Positions 8,754-17,742 of a stretch of DNA of 64,000 nucleotides are shown piece after piece. This DNA is from Caulobacter sp. GTDB lineage: Bacteria; Pseudomonadota; Alphaproteobacteria; Caulobacterales; Caulobacteraceae. The notes under the pieces were generated by a model. It made no database searches. It saw only the letters and a program-made list of their open reading frames with translations, and was not told the origin of the DNA. Positions within the stretch are counted from its first letter, which is position 1; every line of letters begins with the position of its first letter. Position numbers and translations under genes: made by a program. The stretch lies in the NCBI GenBank assembly GCA_030678995.1, contig JAUXTQ010000034.1:54127-118126 (forward strand). The letters are read 5' to 3'.

Positions 8754-9941
8754 ATGAGGGCGTTGTCGGCCGGCGGACTTTTGGCGGGATGGCGAGGGTT
8801 TGCCGTCCTGGCCGCGTTGATCGTGGCGGTGCTGGCTGTGGGCGGCGTCGCCCGGGGGTCCGCCACGTCGGGCCTCCTGAAAGTGCGTCTCGGGGGCGAC
8901 CAGAGCGAGACCCGCGTGGTCCTCGATCTCGACCGCTCGGTGACCGGAAAGCTGTTGTCCGATGGCCTCGACGGCACGGTGGTCGTCTCGCTGCCCCGGA
9001 TCGACGCGGCCGGCGACCTGCGCGGCGGCGGCCAGGGCCTTGTGCGCCGCTGGAATGTCGAGCGGGGCCCCGGCGCGCTCAAGCTGAACCTGGAGCTGGC
9101 CCGCGATGCCGAGGTGCGCCGCCGCTTCCTGCTGCCCCCCGGCGACGGGGTGAAGACCTATCGCTATGTCATCGACCTCAAGGCCCGCGGCGGCGCGGCG
9201 CCCATGATCACGCCCACGACCCGCAAGCCGGCAAAGCCCGCTCCGATTGTCGCCCGACCGCCGGCCCGGGACTGCCCGCGGGTGGTGGTCATCGACCCCG
9301 GTCACGGCGGCAAGGATCCCGGCGCGCCCGGCAAGACGGCGCACGAGAAGGACGTCACCCTGGCCGCGGCCAAGGCGCTCAAGGCGCGGCTGGAACGCAC
9401 CGGGCGCTATCGAGTGGTCCTGACCCGCACCAGCGACGTCTATATCCCGCTGGAGAGCCGGGTGCGGATCGCCCGGGCCGCCGACGCCGACCTGTTCATC
9501 TCGCTGCACGCCGATTCGGGGCCGAGCACAGACACCCGGGGCGCCAGCGTCTACACCTTGTCCGAACGCGGCGAGAGCCGGGTGACCCGGGTGCTGCGCA
9601 AGGACGACTGGCTGATGCCGGCCAGCCTGCCGGGGGCCGACCGCACGGTGGGCGAGATCATCCTCGACCTGACCCAGCGCGCGACCCGCAACCGCTCGGC
9701 CGAGTTCGCCACGCTGCTGCTGGAGAAGATCGCAGACGAGACGCCCCTGTTGCGCCGCAGCCACCGCGACGGAAATCTGATGGTGCTGCTGGCCCCCGAC
9801 GTGCCGGCGGTTCTGCTGGAAATGGGCTTCATCAACAACGCCGAGGACGAGCGCCAGCTGACCGATCCGGCCAAGCGCCTAAGGCTGATGAACGCCGTCG
9901 GTGACGCCGTGGACGCCTGGTTCGCGCGCAGAGCACGATAA
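8754..9941 (+). CDS. amiC: N-acetylmuramoyl-L-alanine amidase AmiC
   Basis: The 395-residue protein has an N-terminal membrane/signal segment (FAVLAALIVAVLAVGGVA), an AMIN domain (about residues 40-140), a linker, then an Amidase_3 domain. Zinc ligands are visible in VVVIDPGHGGKDPG (His), HEKDVTLA (Glu) and LFISLHADSG (His); the catalytic Glu is in LLEMGFINNAED. By family it cleaves the amide between MurNAc and the stem peptide at the septum. It is followed after a palindromic element by the PBP1A gene, so synthesis and splitting enzymes are neighbours. Length is normal. Confidence 0.95.
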   Translation: MRALSAGGLLAGWRGFAVLAALIVAVLAVGGVARGSATSGLLKVRLGGDQSETRVVLDLDRSVTGKLLSDGLDGTVVVSLPRIDAAGDLRGGGQGLVRRWNVERGPGALKLNLELARDAEVRRRFLLPPGDGVKTYRYVIDLKARGGAAPMITPTTRKPAKPAPIVARPPARDCPRVVVIDPGHGGKDPGAPGKTAHEKDVTLAAAKALKARLERTGRYRVVLTRTSDVYIPLESRVRIARAADADLFISLHADSGPSTDTRGASVYTLSERGESRVTRVLRKDDWLMPASLPGADRTVGEIILDLTQRATRNRSAEFATLLLEKIADETPLLRRSHRDGNLMVLLAPDVPAVLLEMGFINNAEDERQLTDPAKRLRLMNAVGDAVDAWFARRAR

Positions 9942-10040
9942 CCGAAAGTGGTTGCCGGTTTCGGCGCCCATCGTGCTCCACTTCAGAATCGAGCCTGTTT
10001 TTCCCGCCCGGATTGAATTCAATCCGGGCGGGACAGGCTC
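9931..10040. repeat. Two-part palindromic intergenic element (copy 2)
   Basis: First hairpin 9931-9978: GAGCACGAT to ATCGTGCTC with inner core CCGAAAGTGGTTGCCGG; it contains the amiC stop codon. Second hairpin 9991-10040: GAGCCTGT, then the perfect palindrome CCCGCCCGGATTGAATTC and its complement, closing ACAGGCTC. The order and spacing match 1975-2087, although the stem sequences differ. Probably transcribed with the 3' end of amiC mRNA. Confidence 0.75.
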
Positions 10041-10121
10041 GAGGCGAAGATGGCCAGCCGCTAGGCAGACTCTCGCGTTCCGCCCGTTGGCGCCCGGCCA
10101 TTGTCAGGTTACAGCAGGCCC

Positions 10122-12554
10122 ATGCTTGAGAAGGCCCTTCTGCGTCTTTGGCCGTTCGAGGAGCCGCCCGAGCGCTGGGTGGCCGTCGTCGGCATCAGTG
10201 TGCTCAGCGTCATTGCCGTGGCCGGTTTCGCCCTGGCCATCTACGCGGCCTGGCTTTTCCACGACATGCCGGACGCCGGCGACCTGACCGACTATCGGCC
10301 GCCGACGGCGACGCGGGTCTATGCCTGGGACGGCACCCTGATCGGGGAATTCTCCCGCGAGCGCCGGATATTCATCCCCTACGACCAGCTTCCGCCCCGG
10401 CTGGTTCAGGCCTTCCTGGCCGCCGAAGACCGCAACTTCTTCCAGCACAGCGGCGTGGACATGCAGGGCCTGTCTCGCGCCATGGCCAAGAACGTGCTCA
10501 ACGCCCTGCAGGGGCGGCGGCTCGAAGGCGGCTCGACGATCACCCAGCAGGTGGCCAAGAACGTCCTGCTGACCAGCGACGCCACGGTGGGGCGCAAGCT
10601 CAAGGAAGCAATTCTCGCCCGTCGGCTCGAGCAGACCCTGACCAAGGACCGGATCCTCGAGCTGTATCTCAACGAGATCTGGCTGGGCTACCGGTCCTAC
10701 GGCGTCGGCGCGGCGGCCTACAACTACTTCGGCAAGCCGGTGAATGAGCTGACCCTGGCCGAGTGCGCCTACCTGGCGGCCCTGCCCAAGGGGCCGGACA
10801 ACTACCATCCGATCCGGCGGAAAAAGAACGCGACTGATCGCCGGAACTGGATTCTCGGCGAGATGGCGGAGCTGGGCTGGGTCAGCCGCGCCGACGCCCA
10901 GACTGCGATGGCGGAAGACCTCAAGGTCCAGGCAGCGCCGTCTCGCGCCAAGTACAAGGACGCCGACTATTTCGTCGAGGAAGTCCGCCGCCGCGGCCTG
11001 GTCACGCTGGGGCCGCGTCTGAGCGAGGGCGGCTACTACATGCGCACGACCCTCGACCCCCGCCTGCAGACGGCGGCCCGGGTGGCGCTGATGGACGGGC
11101 TGGAGACCTACGACCGCCGCCACGGTTGGCGCGGCGCCTGGGGCACGACCAACATGGTCGCCGGATGGCAAAAGGCCGCGCTGAAGAAGACCCCGCCGTC
11201 CGAGCGTCGCGACTGGCGCGCGGCCGTGGTTTCCAGCGTCACGGGCGGCGTCCGCGTCACCCCGGCCAAAGACTACGCCCCCGGCGCACTGGTCGCAGAG
11301 GACGTCGCCTGGGCCAAGGCGGGCAGGGGCCTGAACGTCGGCGACCTGGTGTTCGTCGAGCCGGCGGCCAGCGGCGGCTATCGCCTGCGGCAGGCGCCCG
11401 CCGTCAACGGCGCCCTGGTGGCCATCGAGCCCCATTCTGGCCGGGTGCTGGCCATGGTCGGCGGCTATTCCTTCTCACTGTCGAGTTTCAACCGTGCGAC
11501 CCAGGCGATGCGCCAGCCGGGGTCGGCCATCAAGCCGTTCGTCTATGCCGCGGCCCTGGAGCCGGACGGCGGCTACACCCCGGCCAGCTACGTCACCGAC
11601 GCCCAGATCGTGTTTAAGGGCGGGGTCAACGGCGAGGACTGGACGCCGCAGAACTACAACCGGAAATACTACGGCTCGATGCCCCTGCGGCGCGGCCTGG
11701 AGCTGTCGCGCAACGCCATGACCGTGCGCCTGGCCCAGGGCGTGGGCATGCGCAAGATCGCCGACCTGTGCGTCAAGTTCGGCATCGTCCGCTCGATGGA
11801 GCCGGTGCTGGCCATGGCGCTGGGCGCCGGGGAGACCACGCCGTTCAAGCTGACCGCCGCCTACACCGCCTTCGTCAACGGCGGCCGGAGGGTCGAGCCG
11901 CACCTGATCGAGCTGGTCCAGGACCGCGAGGGCCAGGTGATCTACCGCGCCGACAAGCGCGACTGCCCCCGCTGCACCGCCGGTTTTGGCGGCGAGGAAA
12001 GCCCGCGGGTCGCTCCGGCCGGCGAACAGATCATCGATCCGGTCACCGCCTTCCAGATCTCGTCCATGCTCGAGGGCGTGGTCCAGCGCGGCACGGCCAC
12101 CCAGGCCCGGGTCCTCGGCCGTCCCGTGGCGGGCAAGACCGGCACCACCAACGAATACCGCAGCGCCTGGTTTGTCGGCTTCACGCCGCAGATCGTCGTC
12201 GGGGTATTCATCGGCTTCGACGACAACCGCTCGCTGGGCGAGGGCGAGGCCGGCGGTGTCTCGGCCCTGCCGGTGTTCATCAACTTCATGACCGAAGCGG
12301 TGAAGGGCGTGTCCCCCGAGCCGTTCAAGCCGCCCAAGGGCGCCAAGTTCATCGTCGTCGGCGGCCAGCGCGAGGCGTTCCGGCCGGGCACCGAGCCGCG
12401 CGGCCCGGTGGGTCCGGCGCTGCCCGCCAGCCCCGGCGCGCCGACGTCCTACCAGGAGGCCTGGCCCGGCGGACAGCTGCGCAGCGAACAACCCCAGGCG
12501 CCGCCGCCGCCGCCCAAAGCCAGGATCCCCGACGATCTGTCGGGATTGTATTGA
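10122..12554 (+). CDS. ponA: Penicillin-binding protein 1A (transglycosylase/transpeptidase)
   Basis: The 810-residue bifunctional PBP is anchored by one N-terminal helix (VAVVGISVLSVIAVAGFALA). The GT51 transglycosylase domain shows the catalytic Glu in AAEDRNFFQHSGVD and EGGSTITQQVAKN. The transpeptidase domain shows the SxxK in QPGSAIKPFVY, the SRN motif in LELSRNAMTV, and KTGT in VAGKTGTTNEYRSAW. An OB-like insert lies between them and the tail is Pro-rich (QAPPPPPKA). It polymerises and crosslinks peptidoglycan in the periplasm. The ATG at 10122 is chosen over a TTG seven codons upstream because it begins directly with the short cytoplasmic segment MLEKALLRLWPFEEP. Confidence 0.95.
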   Translation: MLEKALLRLWPFEEPPERWVAVVGISVLSVIAVAGFALAIYAAWLFHDMPDAGDLTDYRPPTATRVYAWDGTLIGEFSRERRIFIPYDQLPPRLVQAFLAAEDRNFFQHSGVDMQGLSRAMAKNVLNALQGRRLEGGSTITQQVAKNVLLTSDATVGRKLKEAILARRLEQTLTKDRILELYLNEIWLGYRSYGVGAAAYNYFGKPVNELTLAECAYLAALPKGPDNYHPIRRKKNATDRRNWILGEMAELGWVSRADAQTAMAEDLKVQAAPSRAKYKDADYFVEEVRRRGLVTLGPRLSEGGYYMRTTLDPRLQTAARVALMDGLETYDRRHGWRGAWGTTNMVAGWQKAALKKTPPSERRDWRAAVVSSVTGGVRVTPAKDYAPGALVAEDVAWAKAGRGLNVGDLVFVEPAASGGYRLRQAPAVNGALVAIEPHSGRVLAMVGGYSFSLSSFNRATQAMRQPGSAIKPFVYAAALEPDGGYTPASYVTDAQIVFKGGVNGEDWTPQNYNRKYYGSMPLRRGLELSRNAMTVRLAQGVGMRKIADLCVKFGIVRSMEPVLAMALGAGETTPFKLTAAYTAFVNGGRRVEPHLIELVQDREGQVIYRADKRDCPRCTAGFGGEESPRVAPAGEQIIDPVTAFQISSMLEGVVQRGTATQARVLGRPVAGKTGTTNEYRSAWFVGFTPQIVVGVFIGFDDNRSLGEGEAGGVSALPVFINFMTEAVKGVSPEPFKPPKGAKFIVVGGQREAFRPGTEPRGPVGPALPASPGAPTSYQEAWPGGQLRSEQPQAPPPPPKARIPDDLSGLY

Positions 12555-12600
12555 GGCGCCGCGCGGGTTACGCCCCGCGTCCGCTTGATCGGAGATTTTC

Positions 12601-13723
12601 ATGAGACCGGATGTCGAGGCCGCCAAGGCCGACATCGAGCAGTCCGCCGGACTGCTCAGGAGGCGTCTTTGACTGGGATGCTTCCCTAAGACGTCTGCAC
12701 GAGCTGGACGCGCGTTCCGAAGACCCCACCCTGTGGGACAGGCCCGCCGAGGCCCAGGCCTTGATGCGCGAGCGGCAGAGCCTCGCCGACCGGATCGGGG
12801 CGGTGAAGGCGATCGAACGCGACCTCAGCGACGCCCTCGAATACGCCGAGATGGCTGACGCCGAAGGGGACGAAGCCTCCCTCGAAGACGCCCGCGCCCA
12901 GCTGAAGGAGATCAGGGCCCGCGCCGGCAAGGCCGAGCTGGAGGCTCTGCTGTCGGGCGAGGCCGACGGCAATGACGCCTATGTGGAAATCAACTCCGGC
13001 GCCGGCGGGACCGAGTCCTGCGACTGGGCCAACATGCTGCTGCGCATGTACACCCGCTGGGCCACCAGCCACGGCTACAGCGTCGAGCTGGTCGAGGAGA
13101 CCGGCGGCGACCAGGTGGGCATCAAGTCCGCCACCCTGCAGATCAAGGGCCCCAACGCCTACGGCTGGCTGAAGACCGAGGCCGGGGTGCACCGGCTGGT
13201 GCGCATCAGCCCCTATGACGCCGCCGCCAAGCGCCACACCAGCTTCGCCTCGGCCTGGGTCTATCCGGTGGTCGACGACACCATCGAGATCGAGATCAAC
13301 CCGGCCGACGTGCGCACCGACACCTATCGGGCCAGCGGCGCCGGCGGGCAGCACATCAACAAGACCGACTCCGCCGTCCGCCTGACCCACATCCCCACGG
13401 GCATCGCCGTGGCCTGCCAGGCTGGCCGCAGCCAGCACCAGAACCGGGAAGAAGCGTGGAAGATGCTGCGCGCCCGGCTCTACGAGGCCGAGCTGCAGAA
13501 GCGCGAGGCGGCGCAGCAGGCGCTGGAGGACCAGAAGACCGACATCGGCTGGGGCCACCAGATCCGCAGCTACGTCCTGCAGCCCTACCAGATGGTCAAG
13601 GACCTGCGGACGGGGGTGGAGACCTCCGACACTGACGGCGTCCTCGACGGCGACCTCGACGACTTCATGGGCGCGGCCCTGGCGCAAAGAGTCGGGGCCA
13701 CGCGGGACGCGGTCGAGGGGTAG
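12601..13723 (+). CDS. prfB: Peptide chain release factor 2 with programmed +1 frameshift
   Basis: Translation starts at 12601 ([17 protein letters not shown]) and meets an in-frame TGA at codon 24 (12670-12672). Reading CTT then GAC after a +1 shift continues [20 protein letters not shown] to the stop at 13721-13723, giving about 373 residues. The GGQ peptidyl-tRNA hydrolysis motif is in [18 protein letters not shown]2 releases peptides at UGA and UAA. The coding sequence should be annotated as a join, 12601-12669 plus 12671-13723. A simple gene call from 12611 gives a wrong N-terminus. It follows the PBP1A gene by 46 bp on the same strand. Confidence 0.95.
12658..12673 (+). promoter_or_regulatory. 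prfB recoding site
   Basis: AGGAGG (12658-12663) acts as an internal Shine-Dalgarno, followed by CGT, the slippery CTT (12667-12669), the TGA stop and C. The spacing matches the classical RF2 autoregulatory frameshift: when RF2 is scarce the ribosome pauses at TGA and slips by one base. Confidence 0.92.
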
Positions 13724-13731
13724 GCCGGTTT

Positions 13732-13752
13732 CCCTCCCCACAAAGGGGAGGG
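13732..13752. terminator. Hairpin between convergent prfB and bactofilin genes
   Basis: CCCTCCCC and GGGGAGGG form a tight stem with an ACAAA-type loop. It lies between two converging genes and could end both transcripts. There is no strong T-run. Confidence 0.5.
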
Positions 13753-13761
13753 AGGAAGAGG

Positions 13762-14265
13762 CTAGCTGATCGGCTTGGGCGGCGCGGACAGGGAATCGCC
13801 CTGCGTCGGCGAAGACGGCGCCGGGGCCGGGCTGTGGTGAGCCGGAGCCTGCGGGCGCTGGAACTTCAGGCTGCGGCCCTGGAAGAAGGCCCCCGTTTCC
13901 ATGGCCAGCTGCTCGTGGGTGATGTCGCCGTCCACGTAGGCTGTTCCATAAAGGCGCACTTGCTTGGCGGTGACCGAACCGATCACGCGGCCGCGGATCT
14001 CGGTGGCCTCGGCATAGACCGAGCCCTCGATGTGGCCGGTGTCGCCGACGGTCAGCCGGGCGACGCGGACGTCGCCTTTGACGATGCCGTCGATCTGCAG
14101 TTCGCCATCGCCGACGACGCCGCCTTCGATTGTAATCCCGTCGCTGATAAGGGACGCGACCTTGGGCCGGGCCTTGGGCGCTTCGGGCGCCATGGCCGTC
14201 GGCAGGGGCGCCGGAGCGGACGTCGTGGCGGGTTTGGGCGGGGTCTTAGTTTGCTTGCTGAACAT
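13762..14265 (-). CDS. bacA: Bactofilin (BacA-type cytoskeletal protein)
   Basis: The 167-residue protein has a Pro/Ala-rich N-terminus, a central bactofilin beta-helix (about residues 35-130, with repeating turns such as GELQIDGIVKGDVRVARLTV and GHIEGSVYAEATEIRGRVIG) and a disordered Pro/Ser tail. Bactofilins self-assemble into membrane-associated polymers; in Caulobacter BacA recruits PbpC at the stalk base. It overlaps the upstream M23 peptidase gene by 20 bp, the usual bactofilin-peptidase pairing, implying a joint role in local cell-wall shaping. Whether it is BacA or BacB cannot be settled here; the gene order favours bacA. Confidence 0.9.
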   Translation of the reverse strand: MFSKQTKTPPKPATTSAPAPLPTAMAPEAPKARPKVASLISDGITIEGGVVGDGELQIDGIVKGDVRVARLTVGDTGHIEGSVYAEATEIRGRVIGSVTAKQVRLYGTAYVDGDITHEQLAMETGAFFQGRSLKFQRPQAPAHHSPAPAPSSPTQGDSLSAPPKPIS

Positions 14266-15400
14266 ATTCGCCGGCCTTCAAGAATCGGTTGGGGTTCTGC
14301 GCCCGGCCATTGACCCACACCTCATAGTGCAAATGTGGGCCAGTCGACCGGCCGGTCGACCCCATCGATGCAATACGCTGGCCAACAGTGACTCGTTGCC
14401 CCACGCGGACACTGAAACCGGCAAGGTGGGCATAGCGGGTCTTGAACCCGTTGCCGTGGTCGATCTCGACGGTGTTGCCGTAACCGGACCGAACGCCGGT
14501 AAAGGAGATCACGCCCGGACCCGACGCATAGATCGGCGTGAAGCTGGCGCCCGGGAAGTCGAGTCCCGAATGGAAGGCCGGGCGGCGGGTGAACGGATCG
14601 AGGCGCACGCCGTAGCTGCTCGACTGGGCCGCCGCGCTGGTCGGGCGGAAGAAGGGCAGGCCGCGCGCCGCCTGGGACAGGGAGCGCATGTCGGACATGT
14701 TGGACGAGGCGCGCTGGATGCGCTGGGCGAAGCTCTCGTCCACGTCCAGCACGGCGGCCAGAGCGCGGGGGTCGCGGGTCTCGATCAGCGGACCGCCGAG
14801 CGATCCGCCGCGGCCGGCGTAGCTGTCCGGGTTGAGGCCGGCCAGGCGGAAGGCCAGGCGCAGGCGTTCGGCGCGGCTCAGGGCGAAGCCCTCCGCGGCG
14901 CTGATGATCCGTTCCTGGTCCATCAGGGTGTACTGAACCCGGGCGATCGGGTTGGTGATGTCCGGACGGGGTTTGGCCGGCGCCAGGGCCTGGGCGGCGC
15001 CGGGGGCGCCGCGGAAGCCGCCGTCGGCCAGCAGCAGGGCGAGCGCGTTGTGCCGGTTTTCGACCGACTTGGCCAACTCGCCGAGCGACCCGTCGTTCGC
15101 CAGCTGCTGCATGGCGCTGTTCAGCCGGGCCTGGCGGTCGGCGGTGACGCGTTCCCAGTAGGCGTTGCGGCGGGCCAGTTCCTGGTCGGTCGCGCTGACC
15201 GACAGGGCGCTGACCAGCATGGCGGCGGTGCAGACGCCCATCCAGAGGGCGGCGGCGCCGATGACGCCGGCGCCCATGACCTGCTTGCTGGTGGACAGCA
15301 CAAAGCCGCGCATCTCACCGCCGGACCGGATGTAGAGGTGCCGTTCTGGAAACAGCTCCTCCAATGCCCGCCGAATTCTGCGCAAGCGTGCTGTGGCCAT
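14246..15400 (-). CDS. M23-family peptidoglycan endopeptidase, membrane-anchored
   Basis: The 384-residue protein has a cytoplasmic basic start (MATARLRRIRRALEELFPER), one membrane helix (VIGAAALWMGVCTAAMLVSA), a coiled-coil-like periplasmic region and a C-terminal LytM/M23 domain. Zinc ligands are in FHSGLDFPG (His, Asp) and HLHYEVWVNG (His), with YGNTVEIDHGNGF typical of the fold. It probably cuts stem-peptide crosslinks. Its 3' end overlaps the bactofilin gene, and bactofilin-M23 pairs are known to cooperate in cell shape. The ATG at 15398-15400 is chosen because upstream sequence in this frame lacks coding character. Confidence 0.88.
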   Translation of the reverse strand: MATARLRRIRRALEELFPERHLYIRSGGEMRGFVLSTSKQVMGAGVIGAAALWMGVCTAAMLVSALSVSATDQELARRNAYWERVTADRQARLNSAMQQLANDGSLGELAKSVENRHNALALLLADGGFRGAPGAAQALAPAKPRPDITNPIARVQYTLMDQERIISAAEGFALSRAERLRLAFRLAGLNPDSYAGRGGSLGGPLIETRDPRALAAVLDVDESFAQRIQRASSNMSDMRSLSQAARGLPFFRPTSAAAQSSSYGVRLDPFTRRPAFHSGLDFPGASFTPIYASGPGVISFTGVRSGYGNTVEIDHGNGFKTRYAHLAGFSVRVGQRVTVGQRIASMGSTGRSTGPHLHYEVWVNGRAQNPNRFLKAGEYVQQAN

Positions 15401-15677
15401 AGCCCCCGAACCCGACTTTCCCGGTTTGCGCGATATGCGACCATGTGGGGGAAACGCGCAAGGGTCTTCGCGCGTCAGGCGTGCGCGAAGCGGGGATTCT
15501 GCATCGTCGAGGTCAGGGTTAACCACGTCTGCCCGATCGCGCCAGTTCTCGATGAGCACTTTGCCCGCCCAGCGCGAATATTCGGGGCCAGGCGCGGCGT
15601 TTTCGCAACACCTGACGTAACCGGTGAGTAACGGCCCATTGAGGGTCGGGAGCGGCGGAACGCCGCCCCTTGCCGCG
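15401..15677. other. Intergenic region upstream of the M23 gene
   Basis: This 277-bp region should carry the promoter of the M23-bactofilin unit on the minus strand. I see no clear consensus promoter, repeat or gene in it. Confidence 0.4.
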
Positions 15678-16139
15678 TCAGGGGTTGCGGACCGCGGCCA
15701 GGACCTCTTCCACATGTCCCGGAACGCGCACTTTTCGCCAGATCCGCCGGATCACGCCCTCGCCGTCGATCAGCCAGGTGGAGCGGTCGATCCCCATGTA
15801 CTGACGGCCATAGAGGGTCTTTTCGACCCAGGCGCCGTAGCGCTCGATGACGTCGCTGTCGGCGTCGGAGCCCAGCTCGACCGTCAGGCCATGCTTTTCG
15901 CGAAATTTGCCGTGTTTCTTCACCGTGTCCTTGGACACCCCGACCAGGGTCGCCCCGGCCGCCTCGACGTCGGCCTTCGCCCGGGAGAAGCCGATCGCCT
16001 CGGTGGTGCAACCGGGGGTGTCGTCCTTGGGATAGAAGAACAGCACCACCGTGCGGCCCTTCAGGGCCGCCAGGGAGACCCGACCCGTGTCGGTGGGCAG
16101 GTCGAAGTCGGGGGCCTTGTCGCCTTCCTTGAGCATCAC
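15678..16139 (-). CDS. bcp: Thioredoxin-dependent thiol peroxidase (Bcp/PrxQ)
   Basis: The 153-residue peroxiredoxin reduces hydrogen and organic peroxides in the cytoplasm. The peroxidatic cysteine is in FYPKDDTPGCTTEAIGF. This is the only cysteine in the protein: the resolving Cys five residues later in E. coli Bcp is replaced, so it is a one-Cys form. The remaining fold (TLVGVSKDTVKKHGKFREKH, RSTWLIDGEGVIRRIWRKV) is complete. Two adjacent ATGs (16137-16139 and 16134-16136) are possible starts. Confidence 0.93.
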   Translation of the reverse strand: MMLKEGDKAPDFDLPTDTGRVSLAALKGRTVVLFFYPKDDTPGCTTEAIGFSRAKADVEAAGATLVGVSKDTVKKHGKFREKHGLTVELGSDADSDVIERYGAWVEKTLYGRQYMGIDRSTWLIDGEGVIRRIWRKVRVPGHVEEVLAAVRNP

Positions 16140-16157
16140 TGTTTCTCCGCAACAAAG

Positions 16158-16259
16158 ACTGTCATCCCGGCCGAAGCATAGCGCAGAGCCGGGACCTAAA
16201 GACGGCTGAACGTCAGCCTGGGTCCCGGACCGGCCATGCAGGCCGTCCGGGATGACAGT
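16158..16259. repeat. Long palindromic element, ACTGTCATCCCGG family (copy 1)
   Basis: Ends ACTGTCATCCCGG and CCGGGATGACAGT are inverted repeats about 100 bp apart, with internal GCCGGGACC/GGTCCCGG. Sister copies lie at 35183-35307, 38505-38593 and 52148-52263. It sits between bcp and the 3' end of tyrS. Confidence 0.8.
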
Positions 16260-16265
16260 GAAGGA

Positions 16266-17525
16266 TCAGACCGGGCGAACCAGCACGATCTTCTTCCTGC
16301 CCGCGCTCAGCTTGATCACGCCGTCCACCAGGTCGGCCGCCGTCACCTCGCGGTTGGCGTCCGGCTCCTGGGTGTCATTCAGCCGAAGTCCGCCGCCCTG
16401 GGCAAGGCGGCGCGCCTCGCCGTTGGATCCAGCCAGGCCGGCGGTCACCGCCAGTTTCGCCAGCTGGATGCCGCCGGCCAGGTCGGTCGCCGGGATGTCG
16501 ACCGTCGGCAGGTCGTCGGACAGGGCGCCCTGTTCGAAGGCCTTCTCGGCGGCGTCGCGCGCCGCCTTCGCCGCCTCGGCCCCGTGCAGCATGCGGGTGG
16601 TCTCGTCGGCCAGCACCTTCTTGGCGTCGTTGATCGCCGCGCCTTGCATGGCTTCCAGCCTGGCCACCTCGGCCAGCGGCAGGTCGGTGAACAGGCGCAG
16701 GAAGCGGCCGACGTCGGCGTCCTCGGCGTTGCGCCAGAACTGCCAGTAGTCGTACGGCGAGCGCATGTCGGCGTTGAGCCAGACCGCGCCCTGGGCCGTC
16801 TTGCCCATCTTGGCCCCCGAGGCCGTCGACAGCAGCGGGGTGGTCAGGCCGAAGGCCGGCTTGTGGTCGACCCGGCGGATCAGCTCCACGCCATTGACAA
16901 TGTTGCCCCACTGGTCGGATCCGCCCATCTGCAGCACGCAGCCGTAGCGGCGGTTCAGTTCCAGGAAGTCGGTCGCCTGCATCAGCATGTAGTTGAATTC
17001 GATGAAGGTCAGCGGCTGTTCCCGTTCCAGCCGCAGCTTCACCGAGTCGAACGCCAGCATGCGGTTGATCGTGAAGTGGACGCCGTACTCGCGCAGGAAG
17101 TCGATGTAGCCGAGCTTGCTGAGCCACTCGTCGTTGTCGATCAGCAGGGCGTCGGTCGGGCCGTCGCCGAAGGTCAGGAACCTGCCGAAGGCCTGCTTCT
17201 GGCTGGCGATGTTGGCCTGGATCTCCTCATGGGTGCGCAGCTGGCGCGTCTCGTCCTTGCCGGACGGGTCGCCGACCTTGGACGTGCCGCCGCCGACGAT
17301 GACGATCGGCTTGTGACCGCTCTGCTGCAGCCGCCGCAGCATCATGATCGTGATCAGGTTGCCCACGTGCAGGCTGGGCGCGGTGGCGTCGTAGCCGATG
17401 TAGCCGGTGATGATCCCCTTGCTCGCCGCCTCATCCAGCTCCTCTGGATGGGTGATCTGGTGGATGTAGCCGCGCGCCTGCATCGTCTGCAGGAACGCCG
17501 ACTTGAACTGGGGTTCGGCGGTCAT
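16266..17525 (-). CDS. tyrS: Tyrosyl-tRNA synthetase
   Basis: The 419-residue class I synthetase attaches tyrosine to tRNA-Tyr. The HIGH-type motif is in [12 protein letters not shown] (residues 53-56) and the KMSKS-type loop is KMGKT in [16 protein letters not shown]. The S4 RNA-binding domain is at the C-terminus ([18 protein letters not shown] to KIVLVRPV). Start at 17523-17525 ([11 protein letters not shown]) is preceded by AAGGAG at good spacing and matches family length. An in-frame ATG at 17592-17594 also has a GAGGAG site and would add 23 residues unlike the family. The mRNA leader carries a Tyr-codon peptide and three hairpins. Confidence 0.95.
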   Translation of the reverse strand: MTAEPQFKSAFLQTMQARGYIHQITHPEELDEAASKGIITGYIGYDATAPSLHVGNLITIMMLRRLQQSGHKPIVIVGGGTSKVGDPSGKDETRQLRTHEEIQANIASQKQAFGRFLTFGDGPTDALLIDNDEWLSKLGYIDFLREYGVHFTINRMLAFDSVKLRLEREQPLTFIEFNYMLMQATDFLELNRRYGCVLQMGGSDQWGNIVNGVELIRRVDHKPAFGLTTPLLSTASGAKMGKTAQGAVWLNADMRSPYDYWQFWRNAEDADVGRFLRLFTDLPLAEVARLEAMQGAAINDAKKVLADETTRMLHGAEAAKAARDAAEKAFEQGALSDDLPTVDIPATDLAGGIQLAKLAVTAGLAGSNGEARRLAQGGGLRLNDTQEPDANREVTAADLVDGVIKLSAGRKKIVLVRPV

Positions 17526-17742
17526 TGGGTCGGAGTCTCCTTGCGCTGTCGGCTCTAGCACGTCGGGCGGGGAGGGGTTCAAGGTCGCGAGCATGGAAAG
17601 GTCTCCTCAGGGGTGAGGCCGGAGACCGTCTGCTGGGAGTGTTCAGAGCATGCCGCCGGCTATGGGCGGCATGCGATCGCACAGCCGCTCGTCAGGACGA
17701 GCGGGCGTAATAGAGGCTGCAAAGGGCGCGGCGGGCGATCAT
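17526..17742 (-). promoter_or_regulatory. Structured tyrS leader, candidate tyrosine attenuator
   Basis: Reading leftwards, a 16-codon peptide (17692-17742) with adjacent TAT TAC codons is followed by three perfect stems: CCGCTCGT/ACGAGCGG at 17685-17704, whose loop holds the peptide stop; GCATGCCGCC/GGCGGCATGC at 17648-17674; and GGTCTCC/GGAGACC at 17600-17627, followed by TTTCC. The order (cognate codons, then mutually exclusive-looking hairpins, then a gene for the cognate synthetase) is that of ribosome-mediated attenuation. The third stem contains the GAGGAG that would serve the ATG at 17592-17594, so translational control is an alternative. Confidence 0.55.
17692..17742 (-). CDS. Putative tyrS leader peptide (MIARRALCSLYYARSS)
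   Basis: Sixteen codons from ATG at 17740-17742 to TGA at 17692-17694. Two adjacent tyrosine codons, TAT and TAC, stand at positions 11 and 12, just upstream of a perfect hairpin into which the last codons run. Its role would be to sense charged tRNA-Tyr through ribosome stalling, not to make a functional product. A TTGACG at 17773-17778 would place transcription start very near the ATG, so the peptide may be leaderless as described for rhizobial TrpL. Existence is inferred from layout. Confidence 0.5.
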   Translation of the reverse strand: MIARRALCSLYYARSS

